Shown here in pieces: positions 1-11,432 of a stretch of DNA of 64,000 nucleotides. Under the pieces are notes generated by a model. The model had not been told where the DNA came from. It worked only from the letters and a program-made list of their open reading frames with translations, and ran no database searches. Every line of letters begins with the position of its first letter. The first letter of the stretch is position 1. The position numbers and the translations under genes are program-made. The DNA is from Diprion similis (lineage: Eukaryota > Arthropoda > Insecta > Hymenoptera > Diprionidae), in the NCBI RefSeq assembly GCF_021155765.1, contig NC_060115.1, positions 5,250,493-5,314,492 on the forward strand, written 5' to 3'.

Positions 1-54
1 AACTTAAATAAAAATATTTAACTTCAAGCTAAAACTCTGGTTCGTATACCGTAC

Positions 55-2041
55 CGAAAAGAATGGAGAAAAATATTAAAATGCCAGTAAAGGTCTTCAT
101 GGTGGACAAGGTAGTCACGCATATTGCACAGATCAGAGCTCCGGCGAGTGATACTTGTCTGTAACTGAATCTTCTGAAGAGGGGTCCATTGGCCAAACCT
201 GGGAGATGAGATATGCAGGTCAGAAAAAAGATCGATCAGTATCACATTTACATGATCCGCATATAAGACGTGATCAAGAAGTAACAGCAGTATTTGTGAC
301 TCGTCGATCATCAATCGGATCAAGAGTTGTTTTCAAGTGAGACACCCGCTTTGGTCGTCGTAATTACATCTGACGATTAGTATACATTTGTTTGTTTCAA
401 GACCAATAATTTGATTGCTCAATCGGCTTATCTGAACTGGTATTATTTCAGGCGTCTAATCTAGTGTGTATACAATATTAGCTGCTTGCAGACTTATAAA
501 TGAAAAAGAAAAACAAAGACTTGTGAGATCAACCAGATTATTCTACAGGATATTTCTGCGACACCTAAGTCAGATAGCAATTAACAAATATGATAACCAT
601 ATACTTGAGATATAATTTAACAGCACGGACTTTTGCACATTTCAACTTAAGGATCTCAGTTAAAAATAAACTTTTTTGATAGTTGTCATAAGATTTTACT
701 GAATTTGATTTCTTCATGCATGAGGATAACCGTAAGCAAGTACTTGCGATGTTAATTTATGCAGGTATCACAGTAACTTTCACTTTCGAAATTGGTTGAC
801 TTTCACGATATTCCGTGAACGTGATTTCATTCATGGGTTTGCAATAGAATTGTAGAAAGCAATTTAAACTATCATTTTTACATAGAGTAAGTAAGTACAG
901 GTATTTTCCACAAGAGAAACACTTCGGGGTTTCTTGCTGGCCTCTACGTGTGTTGTGGTCATGATGCAATTCCATATGATCGCATTTATAATGTGTCATG
1001 CACCAGGTGACCCTACTGAGTCGTTTACATTATTTAACGTTCCTGGGCGTTCCAGACCCACCGCTTGTTCATTTGCCATTTCGGCCGTTTTGCTAATTCC
1101 ACACCCAGGAGTTTGTTGGATGCGTTCAACAATTCGTAGCATATCAACTAATGATTCACTCCAGAAATTATTTGATCACTGATGTTGTTATTTATTTTGG
1201 CTAGCTTGCAAGGCTTCTGAGTAACTGGACATAATCTTGGATCGATCCGGTTGGTTTTTGCTTACATTTTCGAAATGTTAATCGAAGTAAAGAATCATTC
1301 ACAGTTGGGCTACAGAGGCTTACCAATTTATTTTTTACCTCGGTGTAACTTATTGTTAGAGTCTTCACTAGAGAGCGTTCAAATGTTCTACATATACTAA
1401 AGTGAATAGACTTTTTACGCATTTTGTGCGTTCTCTCCAGCAACCGAAGACGGTTGTAGAGAGTTACGTCAGTAATCGATACTCGGCGACGCCGACGTAG
1501 ACGCATTTCCGCGACCCTGTATAACTATCGTCGTCTGGTTTATTTTAGGAATCGTGGTTCGAACCTGTAGCGTTGGCTTATGCAGAGGCATGTTAATGTG
1601 TCTCATGGCCATACTTATACCAGTGAATTTCGACGCCATGCTCGAGACAAAATTATGAGAAGCGTTTGAAAAATAGTCAATCATATATTTGGGCGCGTAA
1701 AAATTTGCGATTAGAATCCGGACACTCACCTATGCATGCAGTCACCGCACTGTTCGTATTGATAATGGTGGTCGTCTGCGCGGAGGTAATTCCAAGATCT
1801 TCGAATTTGTCACGGAATATGATACCGAAGGACTGGAGGACCGGGAATATGCAGAACTGTAATAGGAAACGGGTCAGGACTCAAGTTTCGGAAGATGCAA
1901 TTGATCATTGAAGGAAGAATGTCAACTCACATTGGCGAATCCTGCTCCAAGGACCACAATCCAACCCCAACCCCCATCCGGAGCGATGAACGGTTCTTGC
2001 TTCTTCTTATCATCGTCATCGTGCTTTTCTTGTTGTTTCAT
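55..2041 (-). CDS. Monocarboxylate transporter-like (SLC16/MFS), gene A, 3' part outside window
   Basis: Predicted proton-linked monocarboxylate-type transporter of the plasma membrane. Only the N-terminal part is in the window. Exons in transcript order: 2041-1931 (37 codons), 1856-1730 (127 bp), 198-55 (144 bp). All have GT..AG borders and the phases run 0, 1, 1. Exon 1 carries a charged lysine/aspartate N-terminus and then the SLC16 TM1 signature PDGGWGW. Exon 2 encodes the FCIFPVLQSFG...FEDLG stretch typical of the TM1-TM2 region. Exon 3 starts LANGPLFRRFSYR (TM2-TM3 loop) and continues into a hydrophobic helix. The start is the only in-frame ATG after an upstream stop. The exon after the donor at 54/53 lies beyond position 1. 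The long intron 199-1729 contains a retroelement gag remnant. The family call is strong; the substrate cannot be told. Confidence 0.8.
757..1506 (-). mobile_element. Decayed retroelement gag fragment in intron of gene A
   Basis: Reading the minus strand, 1506-1201 gives a stretch ending in TFRKCKQKPTGSIQDYVQLL followed by RSLAS. This has the pattern seen near the end of gag capsid domains of LTR retroelements (basic residues, Q, then S-I-x-D-Y-V-x-x-L-R-x-L-A). Further along the same strand, about 930-880, PKCFSCGK followed by a later Cys resembles a broken CCHC zinc knuckle. Stops interrupt the frame between the two parts and no polymerase segment or LTRs were recognised, so this is a remnant. 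It lies in the 1.5-kb intron of gene A, in the same orientation as the host gene. The family (Ty3/gypsy or BEL/Pao type) is not resolved. Confidence 0.4.
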
Positions 2042-4572
2042 TTCTCCTTTGTTGTAGCCAATCACTTGCCCGTAACTTTGCTCGCTAATTTCAACAGTCA
2101 GTCAACGTCACTTGAGCCATTGACCACATCGGAACAGTATTTCAAGTTCAATGACTACTAGAGTGAAATTACTGCAACCGAAACTGCCACAGTTTTCCCA
2201 CGCTTAAACAAGTATTTGATTCGTGAAATTGTTTTCACCTCTCACGTCGATTGAATTCTGGGATTATTCGATTCACGATAAGAAAAAGGAGAAAATCAGT
2301 GAGATTTAAATAAAGAGAATCAAAATCGTTCACAACCTGATCTGCACCCACACTCACTGGCCAGGCCCATTCACTCGAATAATTCTATCTCCTGTAAAAA
2401 AAAAAACGGATACACGTGAATACTACAATACAATAGTAAACTGCAATTTTCGACTAAACGAGGTTTCATCGAACCTGCAGATTGCGGTGCATGGAACGAT
2501 CGTGTTTTTTGCAGTTGGTGAACCTTACTCTACCACGACGAGAAAGAACTGAGATCGTCGTATCGGTGCCAGCGATTGATTACTGTACGCGAGGCACATT
2601 CCTCAAGTGTTCGTACAATCACTATAGTCGATCGTTCTCAGTTTTCAGCTGCTTGTAACGTTGTTACTGTTTAAATCACGCACGCATAGCTACGCGCACG
2701 ATCCTCTCTCTTACTACGGTTTGTACGCAACTGCGTTCTGCTGCCTTCACCGTCTGTTATGACTGTAGTGCCCTTTATTTAACAACTGTTACTTTGGACC
2801 CACGATATGAGAGCAAAAATTACATCACAATATCGCGAGTATTTAGTTGGCTGTTTTTATTTTCTACCTCTCGTGGTATCTTAATATCTATACACACTAC
2901 ATCACGGATATTTGAGAAACTCTTATAATTACCAAAACACATACCACATATCTTATCTATAATTGTAACCTCTGTATCGCAGTTGTACAAACAGATTTGA
3001 ACTATAATTTGGTATTGGTTGAGCATCCGAGACAATCAGCTGTCGATGCATAACATTACGTTTTAAACGTATCGTACGTTTTAAATTTGAGTTAATTCGA
3101 GTGAGGTCAGTCACTCAGCATCAAGCACGCAAGTTTATACGATACTCGTTTGAACTTGCAGGTCGCCTGACACCGAGACGAGCTTTGATAAATGTCAGTA
3201 ACCTTAGCCGTTCAAACGCGTAAACATATTCGCATCTACGAGAATGGAGAAAACCACATGTAATTAACGGAATGCCTTGAGAGCTTTGTTCACCCACGAT
3301 TCGCACGATTTTCTTGAATGTCGGTTCCTATATGGGAATGTAAGATTTTCTTAGAAATTTTCTTGCACAAATTGACTACTCAATTATCACGATTCATTAA
3401 GACCGGAATCAACCATTCTGGCCTAGCTATCGCATGTTCGTGGCGACACGTGGAAATGTCGCAATCTCTTATTTTTTCCTTTCCTCCTACGATCTCCACC
3501 TCTTGAAATTCGTTAGACTACGGCATTTTATCGATGATTGGAATTATCTCACAAGCCCTAGAAACATTCCGCATTTCGCTACGAGTGCAGAGGTCGCCTG
3601 TTTTGTGCACGGGTTCCGTGAACTATTTTTCCTAACTAGTGTGCGAAATAACAGCAACAATAACATTAAAATGTGAAAAACCAAAACACACAATATTTTG
3701 GCAAAACGCTAAAAATAAAAGATACAAGAGTAGACACAGATAACCTATCCGATAATCCTTTATCTCTGTACTTCGTGTAAAGAAATGTAAATAAAAAATA
3801 ATCCTTCTCACCGTTTCATTTGTACGGTTAATCAAATACGGGTGTTTATGCAAGTTCCGTTAAAAAGACTCATTCTTATCGCTTGCACGGGGTATATATC
3901 TCGCTTATAGATATAATAATGTATGTACGTCTACACTATTATAGGTCTATTAGTTATTTACGTGCTCTGGAAACAATTTTTCATCTAAATCTCGCAAACA
4001 AGAGAAGCACAAAATCAACTGCGTGCCAATTTTTATTCTACTTATCACTCGCTTGTTATATATGTAATTACGATTTTCATAGAGCTACAGAACTCGCGGT
4101 TATTATCACCAACGTTCAAGTCATTTCGATCCCAATATTTTACGCACGAACATTTTTCATGTAACTTAAACTTTGAATGAATTGTACTGTGAGCTGATTT
4201 TATGGCAACAAAATTAAACTGTTTAATTTTGAATAAGGTTTTTCTATTCCTTAACATCATTCGTCGACAATCTCAAGGACGTATGGAACTTGGCGTCATT
4301 TCAATTATGGTCTTGGTTGTTTAACATAACACGTGAAAAGAATAGAATTGAAAAACGTATTCAATTCCGTTGATAAATTTAAAATAAGTACGCGTTTAGG
4401 TATCTACAGACAATAGGGCGTGAACGGAGCACAACAGCTGACTGAACGCTGGTTGAACGGATGACGTAATTAGGTGCTGGTATAAACTCGTAGTACAATA
4501 AAATTCACCATACGTATAAAATTACACACACTTCAGTACCACAACCAGGAAACACCGATAACGTGCGTCAAA

Positions 4573-4611
4573 ATGCTTCCGATAGTAAGACCCAGCCAAT
4601 CCGTCATGAGG
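4573..4611 (+). other. Possible short first coding exon (13 codons) with upstream TATA
   Basis: ATG at 4573 opens a 13-codon stretch, MLPIVRPSQSVMR, that ends in frame at a strong donor (AGG|GTAAGA). TATAAA occurs at 4491 and 4515, and TCAGTA, an arthropod-initiator-like sequence, at 4533. The basic, acid-free N-terminus would suit a mitochondrial presequence. No convincing second exon was found downstream on the plus strand, so it could be the start of a gene with distant exons, a relic, or chance. Confidence 0.2.
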
Positions 4612-5607
4612 GTAAGAAAAATTTGTTTAAAAAAATACATCAATTATTGTAAATGATTTTTCTCTAAAACATAAAGACTAGTTTAAGGAGAGGGAAATTT
4701 ATTTTGAAAAATACGTTTCCGTGAAGCATTATAACGAGGATCTCATCTTATGGAAACACGTGAGCACGCGGTGACGGATAACCGAGAACTGGTCACGCGA
4801 CGAAGAAGTGAATCCATGGAACGCGGAGTAAACACGAATTCTCGATACGTATACAAGAAACGCGCACGTGCGCAGAAGCTGCGTAGGCATTAGACTTGCG
4901 TAAACGATGGGGAATAGAGTCTAAAAATTTTCCGAAGGTCGAAGCAACGATGTTCGGAAGATCACGACCGTCACGTAACGTCAGACAGAGAAAGGGAATC
5001 ACCTTCGGCCGAATTCTGGGATTTATGCCAATTCTTCTTTCCGACCTTCCAAACTTAATGTGATAATAAGTCTGCGACGATATTTAAATTGCATTTGTAA
5101 TACGTCTAATCACGTGCACGGTATAATAAATAATACAAGCGCTAAACTAGGAAGTATTCGGGCTGTTGTAGATCATTAACTATTGCCACATGGAAAAACG
5201 ACTAGTTAATTTATTGAACGTAAGTGCGCGGATCGCGCATCTCAGGTTTACAAATTAATTGTTATGGTCCAATATTACTTTGAACTCGACATCGAGTGCA
5301 GTTAGTTGAGTGCGAACACGATATTGGAACGTGGTTATATCTATGTACAATACTGAATACATACATGCATATCCGCATGTTACAGATTAAACTTACCCAG
5401 ATCTGTAGAGGCATAGATTATTGATATCTTTGATTTCAATAATTGACATAAAGTTCGCAAATTTTCATAATAAATTCTCCAACATCTTTTTCCTACGTTG
5501 CTGAATTTTAGCCACTCGTCTTGCTACTTAGAGTCAAGTTTTTCTGGCCCCGGTTTGTTCTGCATTCGATTTTAAGGATGCAGAGGCATGTCGATCCATA
5601 CCGAGCT

Positions 5608-5876
5608 AGATCGATGAAGATTATACAAATTTTTTTCACTTACACTTCTGAAACCTTTGTTAATTTGAAAGCGATTGTCCGAACTATACCGGATTTATTT
5701 TAATTTTGTTTTTTCTTGATTTTACATTGCACCTGACAGTTTCCCATAAGAATCTATGTAAAATCACAAAAAAACAAAAGTAAAATATCTCCGGTACGGT
5801 TCGGACAATTACGTAAAAACTTCGGACAGATGTTTGGAACGAAAGTGAGAACAATTTGTTCGATTTTCATTGATCT
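5608..5876. mobile_element. Foldback (MITE-like) element, about 270 bp
   Basis: Long imperfect inverted repeat. The inner arms 5671-5727 and 5756-5812 are closely complementary (GATTGTCCGAAC / GTTCGGACAATT, with T-rich and A-rich interiors). The match continues more weakly outward to AGATCGATGA at 5608 and TCATTGATCT near 5876. There is no transposase ORF. The exact ends and target duplication could not be fixed. It lies just downstream of gene B. Confidence 0.6.
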
Positions 5877-6048
5877 GTCGCGACTTTAACTTACACGCCT
5901 GTACATCTCCTCAAGTCGTTATGCGCAAGTCGGTGACCGTACAACAATTGAAGAATGCTCTAATCGCTGCGATTCATTATTTCCAACTCATTATGCAATT
6001 TTACAAGAGTCTTCGTGGACCCACAGCTGTACGCGACTCATAAGTTGA

Positions 6049-9000
6049 CTAGTTTTCCTCACAGTTTTTCCCGTCTTCGTTCGGTTCCTTTGAAGTTTTC
6101 CTGCTCGAGTTGTACACGTGTTCGCCGATCCATAGAAGTATGCAGGAAAGGCTCAGGGCCGATGTGAAATGAAGAGCTCCCACGTAGCTGTGTGTCTTGT
6201 CGTGCACCAAGCCTACGAAATTCACGATTCTCCAATAATGTTCATCAACCGTTGAAACTAGGTCTAGTTATATTTCTAGCATTCAGATAGACGAGTAGGA
6301 TCTTAAAAGTAGAATGAAAAGGCGATAGAAGGGTCACAAAATCGAATTTTCGAAGAGCCAAAAACAGAATTCATAGAATTAATATACATAGGTGAAGCAT
6401 AGGAGTGTCAAATTCCAAAAAGATTAAGGTATAAAAGAACCAAAATGCAGAATTCTGACGAATACAAAGTTTTGGCTAATTTATATATTCTTATTCGTCC
6501 CGAAGTTTCTATATTTTGGATTTCATACTTCACCATCCACCGTTATAAATTTTCTGTACCTCAATTTTCCACGTTTCGAAATTCCATGAAACAGATTTTC
6601 ATACCTTCAAAAATGACATTCTTAGCCTTTTACTGTATGACCATTTTAACTTTTCGACTCCCATCCGAGTATTATAGACCATGGATAACAGTCTCACCTA
6701 TCAGTGGGCCCAGGGTTATCGACAGGACACCATTGCAGACCATCAGGAGACCGGAAGCTGCGGGTAACCTTGCCAAAGGAACATTGTCTGGGACAACCAG
6801 AGCTTGAAATACGGCCTTGGTACCTTTGGCGATCCCGAGGAGGACAGAAGACGCAATTATTACCGTGTACGAGCTGCTCCACGTTGCGAGGACTGGAAGA
6901 AATTTTTTTAAATAGTTTACAACGAGTTTTCCCATGTTAACATTATTATTTTTAACGATCCTTGTCGTTTGTTCCAATGAAAATACCATTGGAAAAAAAG
7001 CATAACATGGCTCTCACATTTACAATGAAATAAGGACATGCCTTTCTTCAATTCTCACCTGATCGTCCTAGGATTGAGCCCAACAAGGAAACGGCGTAGA
7101 GGTTCATGGAAGGCCAGCCGAACTTTTGGGTGATCAGTGGAACGCAGAGTCTTCCAGTTATGTCAGCCGAGGCCTGGACAGACATTACCGTCGCGACTTC
7201 GGGGGGTGTGAGGTTCGCCAGTTCTGAGAGTATCAAGGGTATCATCGAGTTGAAATTGTACTCGGATACGAGTGTTATCCCCATTCCTAAAACAAGTGGA
7301 AAAAGACAGATGAAGAAGGTCAACGATCGGTGAGCCCGATGGAAGATCAATGAGTCAATGAAACGTAATTAATCACCGAGGATGATGACCAGGAAGTGAT
7401 TGTTACGGAGAAGATCAAGCTCGAGGCTGGCTGCAATTTTCGACAGTATGTGACGACAGTATGTCATACATGTTTCGACACGAGGCATTAAGTTGTCATC
7501 GACTACGCTGGCATGGCGTTGTTTATCCCTGTTTTCATTCCCGCGAAGGTTGGCGACTAGCTTGACCTCTTCCGGAGCAGCGCTGGCGGCACTTCTGCTG
7601 AGATCATTGGCGGTCTCGGTTTTATTGCCGGTTTCTATGTCGTGACTCGGAGCTTCCGGGTCTCCAGGAACAACTGGGACTAGTTCCACGTCCGAAATCT
7701 CTGGGAAATGAAAAATGACGCATTCTGTACTCCTAGTATTTCACAGCTCCTTAGCGCAGTGTTACCTTGATGTTTGTATCCAGAGGACGCAGGAGACTCG
7801 CCCCGATAAACGAGTGCAGCGCAATTGCGGCAAGAATCAGTATCGTTCCCGTCGTTCCGTAGGAATTCAGAAACCTGACGATCAGTTGAGGCATCAATAT
7901 CGGACCCAAACCAGTGAGTGTAATCGTCAGGCCCATTGCGACGCTCCGTTTCTTAGAGAAGTATGTGTTCAGAGCCAAGCTGATCGCGGAATACATCATG
8001 CCTTGTCCGATGGCTGCAGGAAAAGCAAGCAGTGTGATTAGTACGACTCATGGGTCGAAATAAAAGTGCGATTAATTTACTATTTCCCATTCGAATCAAA
8101 GATTACCGAAAAATTCTCTTTGGGACGTCATTATGTCATTGAAACATGAAGGTATGGATCGCAGGATCCTGCATGGAAGAAGGAACTAATTTCCCCTGAT
8201 CTCTTGTTTCCACGATCAGGTAGTAATTGAATGAATTAAACACATTGTTTGGCTCGGAGGTCGAGCAAATTAGGTGCGAAGTCTTAAAACCGTGTTATAC
8301 ATTGAATTATTTCTCTTTTCATCCATCTCTGCAATAATAACAGGGACAGAAGACGGTTTGACGTTAACATTCGACAAGAAAATTGAATCGTTCTGCGTCA
8401 ATTTCGATAGCGTGATACGATTACAAAGTGACTTCTCGCAAGGAGATTAGATAAGCAGTCGCCTATAGATTTGTTTCTTATCAGTTACAGCATTTCGCAA
8501 TAATAGTTCATAGTCACGCGGTTAAATACAAGCCTTTTTTCATATTAATCAACGCTCCCCGAATTTTCTGTACGTATTGAACGTCGTGTTCGCACTTTGA
8601 ATTTTATTGTGATCAGACGACGTGCCAAAAGTAGACTCTGACGAAACTGAGCGACGTTATCACGAGACAACCGTTCACCTAGATTTCACGAAACTCCAAG
8701 GCGTGGCTACCACATCGTAATATCATACCTATGAAAATACAGTAGGCGGCGATTATGGTCCCCAAAGATTCGGCAAAGGCGGCAAGACAGATTCCGAAGA
8801 AGATGAAAGTCGTTCCCAAGTAGGCGACGGTTCGGAACGAGAATTTCTTCATCAGAGGTCCGTTTATCAGTCCCAGACTACACATAATTGCCGCGGTGAA
8901 AGAGAAAATGAATGACGTCTCTGTCGCCGTCATTCCTAGCTCAGAAAACCGGCTCTCAAACACGAGACCGAAGCTTTGTTGAATCGGTAAGAGCGCCAGC

Positions 9001-9168
9001 TGGAACGTGTTACAAGTTAGTACGAAGACAAAGAAGAAGAAATGACCCATCTATCATTTCTTCTAGTTTATTGGTCAGCATGGAAGGAAATTCATGTCAT
9101 CTTACGTTACTGATGGTGACGGCGGCCACGACGATCCATCCCCAGCCTCCGTCAGGGGCACCGGACAT
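6049..9168 (-). CDS. Monocarboxylate transporter-like (SLC16/MFS), gene B, 496 aa
   Basis: Complete seven-exon model: 9168-9106, 8999-8729, 8013-7766, 7698-7377, 7286-7059, 6892-6698, 6212-6049. It totals 1491 bp and ends in TAG. The protein begins MSGAPDGGWGWIVVAAVTIS, placing the SLC16 TM1 motif almost at the N-terminus. It then shows LALLPIQQSFGLVF, the TM2-3 loop GPLMKKFSFR, and a long polar central loop in exon 4 (about residues 195-290) as in 12-TM SLC16 proteins. The C-terminal half has ADITGRL near TM8 and a short polar tail. Phases are 0,1,0,1,1,1. Exon 2 (271 bp) equals the sum of the two homologous exons of gene A (127+144), so one intron is missing here. Membrane carrier of small monocarboxylates by family; the actual substrate is unknown. 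Confidence 0.88.
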
Positions 9169-11432
9169 CTTCAGGGTCAAAATTTGTTTCTAGTTTTCTG
9201 AAAGAAGAAGAATAATAAAAGTAATGAATTGTCGATCGGTATAAGTGTTCGATTTGACCAGATTACGTCGAGTCGTGTCTCCGGTTACAGCTAAACGTAA
9301 CCCGTGATTTACCACCGGTTGTGATAAAGTTAGTCGTGAGAATGTCACCACTCGAAATCCTGTACCTTAAGACACTTGAGATAATAGGATAGAATCTCCT
9401 AAAGATCATCAGCGTCCCCCGTGACCGAGTCTCGTGCTCCAAGCAGTCGTAAGGGCCTGGCCTCTTGGAGTGAAAACTCACTGTTGCAATTTAGTCAAGT
9501 TATCTGGTGATGTACCTACACGAAATGTCTCCTCTGTGCGCATCGCTTATAGCGCAGATGTAACCGTAGATATAGATGCTAACGCTTAGACCCAGTTGAT
9601 AAGATAATTGAAAAAGTAGGATAGATACACACGAAGATGGACTTCGTTAGACGGAGAGAAGGAGGCAATTATCAGCCGCTGTAATTACCTCCGATTCTCT
9701 TCGTTTAATCTGATTATCTACTGTCTACTATGAAAGTTACCAACGCATCCTACATTGAGGTTGACGTATCCATAGTCAGAAGACTGTCGTTTCGGTTTTG
9801 AGCCTGAACGTACGTACACACGATTTATTGGCTTTTCAATTTACCTGTTGACAAAGAGAAGAACCAAAGAGCATGTAGACCTTGTTCCAACAACAACCGA
9901 TTGGTTACTTTCTTTATCGGAACTTATCTTTTCCGCATACACATCTCTTGGAATTTCTCTTGTTACCAAATTCCGAATATATCCCAAGGATGATTTGCCG
10001 TTTGGGTTGAAATTGTTTGCTAATTACGACTGTCCGAAGATTAGACATATAACGATTCAAAACAAATAGGTATGTACATAAGCTACCCGTTTCAAGTTTC
10101 ACATTTTCAAATTGGTTAAAAGGCGAATGGTTAATTGAAATTCGAATCCCAGTCTCACCTTTCTCGTAAAATCTTCCCCCATTTTTCGAAATCAATGCTG
10201 TACAAGAATTACCCTGCAGCCTTATGTAGTAGATACGGGGAACGAAATGCTTGTTTCAATGTTTGCTCGATATTCACGTCTTTTCGTAGAAGGCCTTCGT
10301 TCTCAACTCCGATTATCAGCATTCTGTTGAATAGTTAGTCTCACATTAAACAATGAGAGTGGAAAAACACTAGTCACACTTATATCGTCCGACTATAAAT
10401 AATTGAAACGTACTGTCACCGCGTCACGACGGTTTGGAGTCGTATGCAAGCCAACAGGGCCAACTACTTACGAATCAAGCGCGTCACAGCAGAACACAAC
10501 GTGAGGCGAATGGCCAGCTTCACTCTAGCCCCGCATGCTAACGGTAAGAGAGAAACGGAGAGGGCGAGAAAGGGACAGAGGCAAGGAGAGAGCATTCTTG
10601 GACGACGGAGAAAGATAACCGGTCATTCTCCCGCATGCTTTAAACTGGATTCGTAAGAGTTAGAGCTGAAAGCCGACTACAGATCGCACCACGTGTTGTA
10701 CAACTTGTTGCTAGTCGGCAAGCAAGTTAGCTTCCAATTTCCGTTCAAATTTCACGCCAAAACCAGAATAACGATTTGATTTATGGCGAAATTTGATGGA
10801 GTGATAGATTCTGATTTCTTGATTTGACCTCAGGAAAAGCAGCCAACGAGACCCAATGGACCGACATGAAGTACAGAATAAAATATAATAAATAACATAT
10901 TTTATTTTACAGCTTGAATATCTGAACTTCCATCACTAAGCATTTTACATCGCGGTGTTTTTTACATGAATATCTACCAACTTATTTTGCATTCTCACTC
11001 ACATTTCACGCACTTACACAAATATGGCGATGAATGAATAAACTATTTAAGAATCAGCCACGTTGATCCCAGGGGATAAGGATAACTTAAACACCTGCAA
11101 TTGCTTTAGATGTTAATCCATGAAAATATTGCACAATTGTTGTGCGCTTTTATAATCACAAACATGAGCTACACATGCATCTAAAGAATGCTGCTCAGGT
11201 ATTGAAATTATCGATCGCTCTCTTAATCTTATCTCCGTTGTAAATTAAAACTGACGAACACATAATTCAATATTTGCGACATAGAAGAAAAAAAAGGTAA
11301 AGAAAGTGAGAACATCATGACTATCCTCTTTTTCTTCAATTTTCACTTGTGATTATCGATCAATGAGGTTGACGGATTAGCAACGTAGACAGTAATTCAC
11401 TGTGATCATCATCGCACCAATTCGCTGGTAGT
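9169..11432. other. Spacer between transporter genes B and C
   Basis: AT-rich spacer holding the 5' flank of gene B and the 3' flank of gene C. It contains a pre-miRNA-sized hairpin at 9635-9719 (separate entry). A TATAAATA at about 10394 is followed by an open stretch ending at a GTAAGAG donor at 10544, which I could not tie to a gene. No other coding signal was recognised. Confidence 0.5.
9635..9719. repeat. 85-bp imperfect inverted repeat, pre-miRNA-like hairpin
   Basis: The left arm 9635-9671 pairs with the right arm 9682-9719 around a loop of about ten bases (CAGCCGCTG). The core stem pairs AGACGGAGAGAAGGAGG with CCTCCGATTCTCTTCGTTT. Several mismatches are G-T, which would be wobble pairs in RNA. 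Size and shape fit a microRNA precursor on either strand, but a decayed foldback element would look the same. No known mature miRNA was recognised. Confidence 0.3.

Larger units (their letters stand above)
2042..6048. other. Spacer between transporter genes A and B
   Basis: This holds the 5' flank of gene A (from 2042 up) and the 3' flank of gene B (down to 6048). It is AT-rich with no ORF that shows family resemblance. Two items inside are annotated separately: a possible promoter plus mini-exon near 4491-4611 and a foldback element at 5608-5876. Nothing else is supported. Confidence 0.6.
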
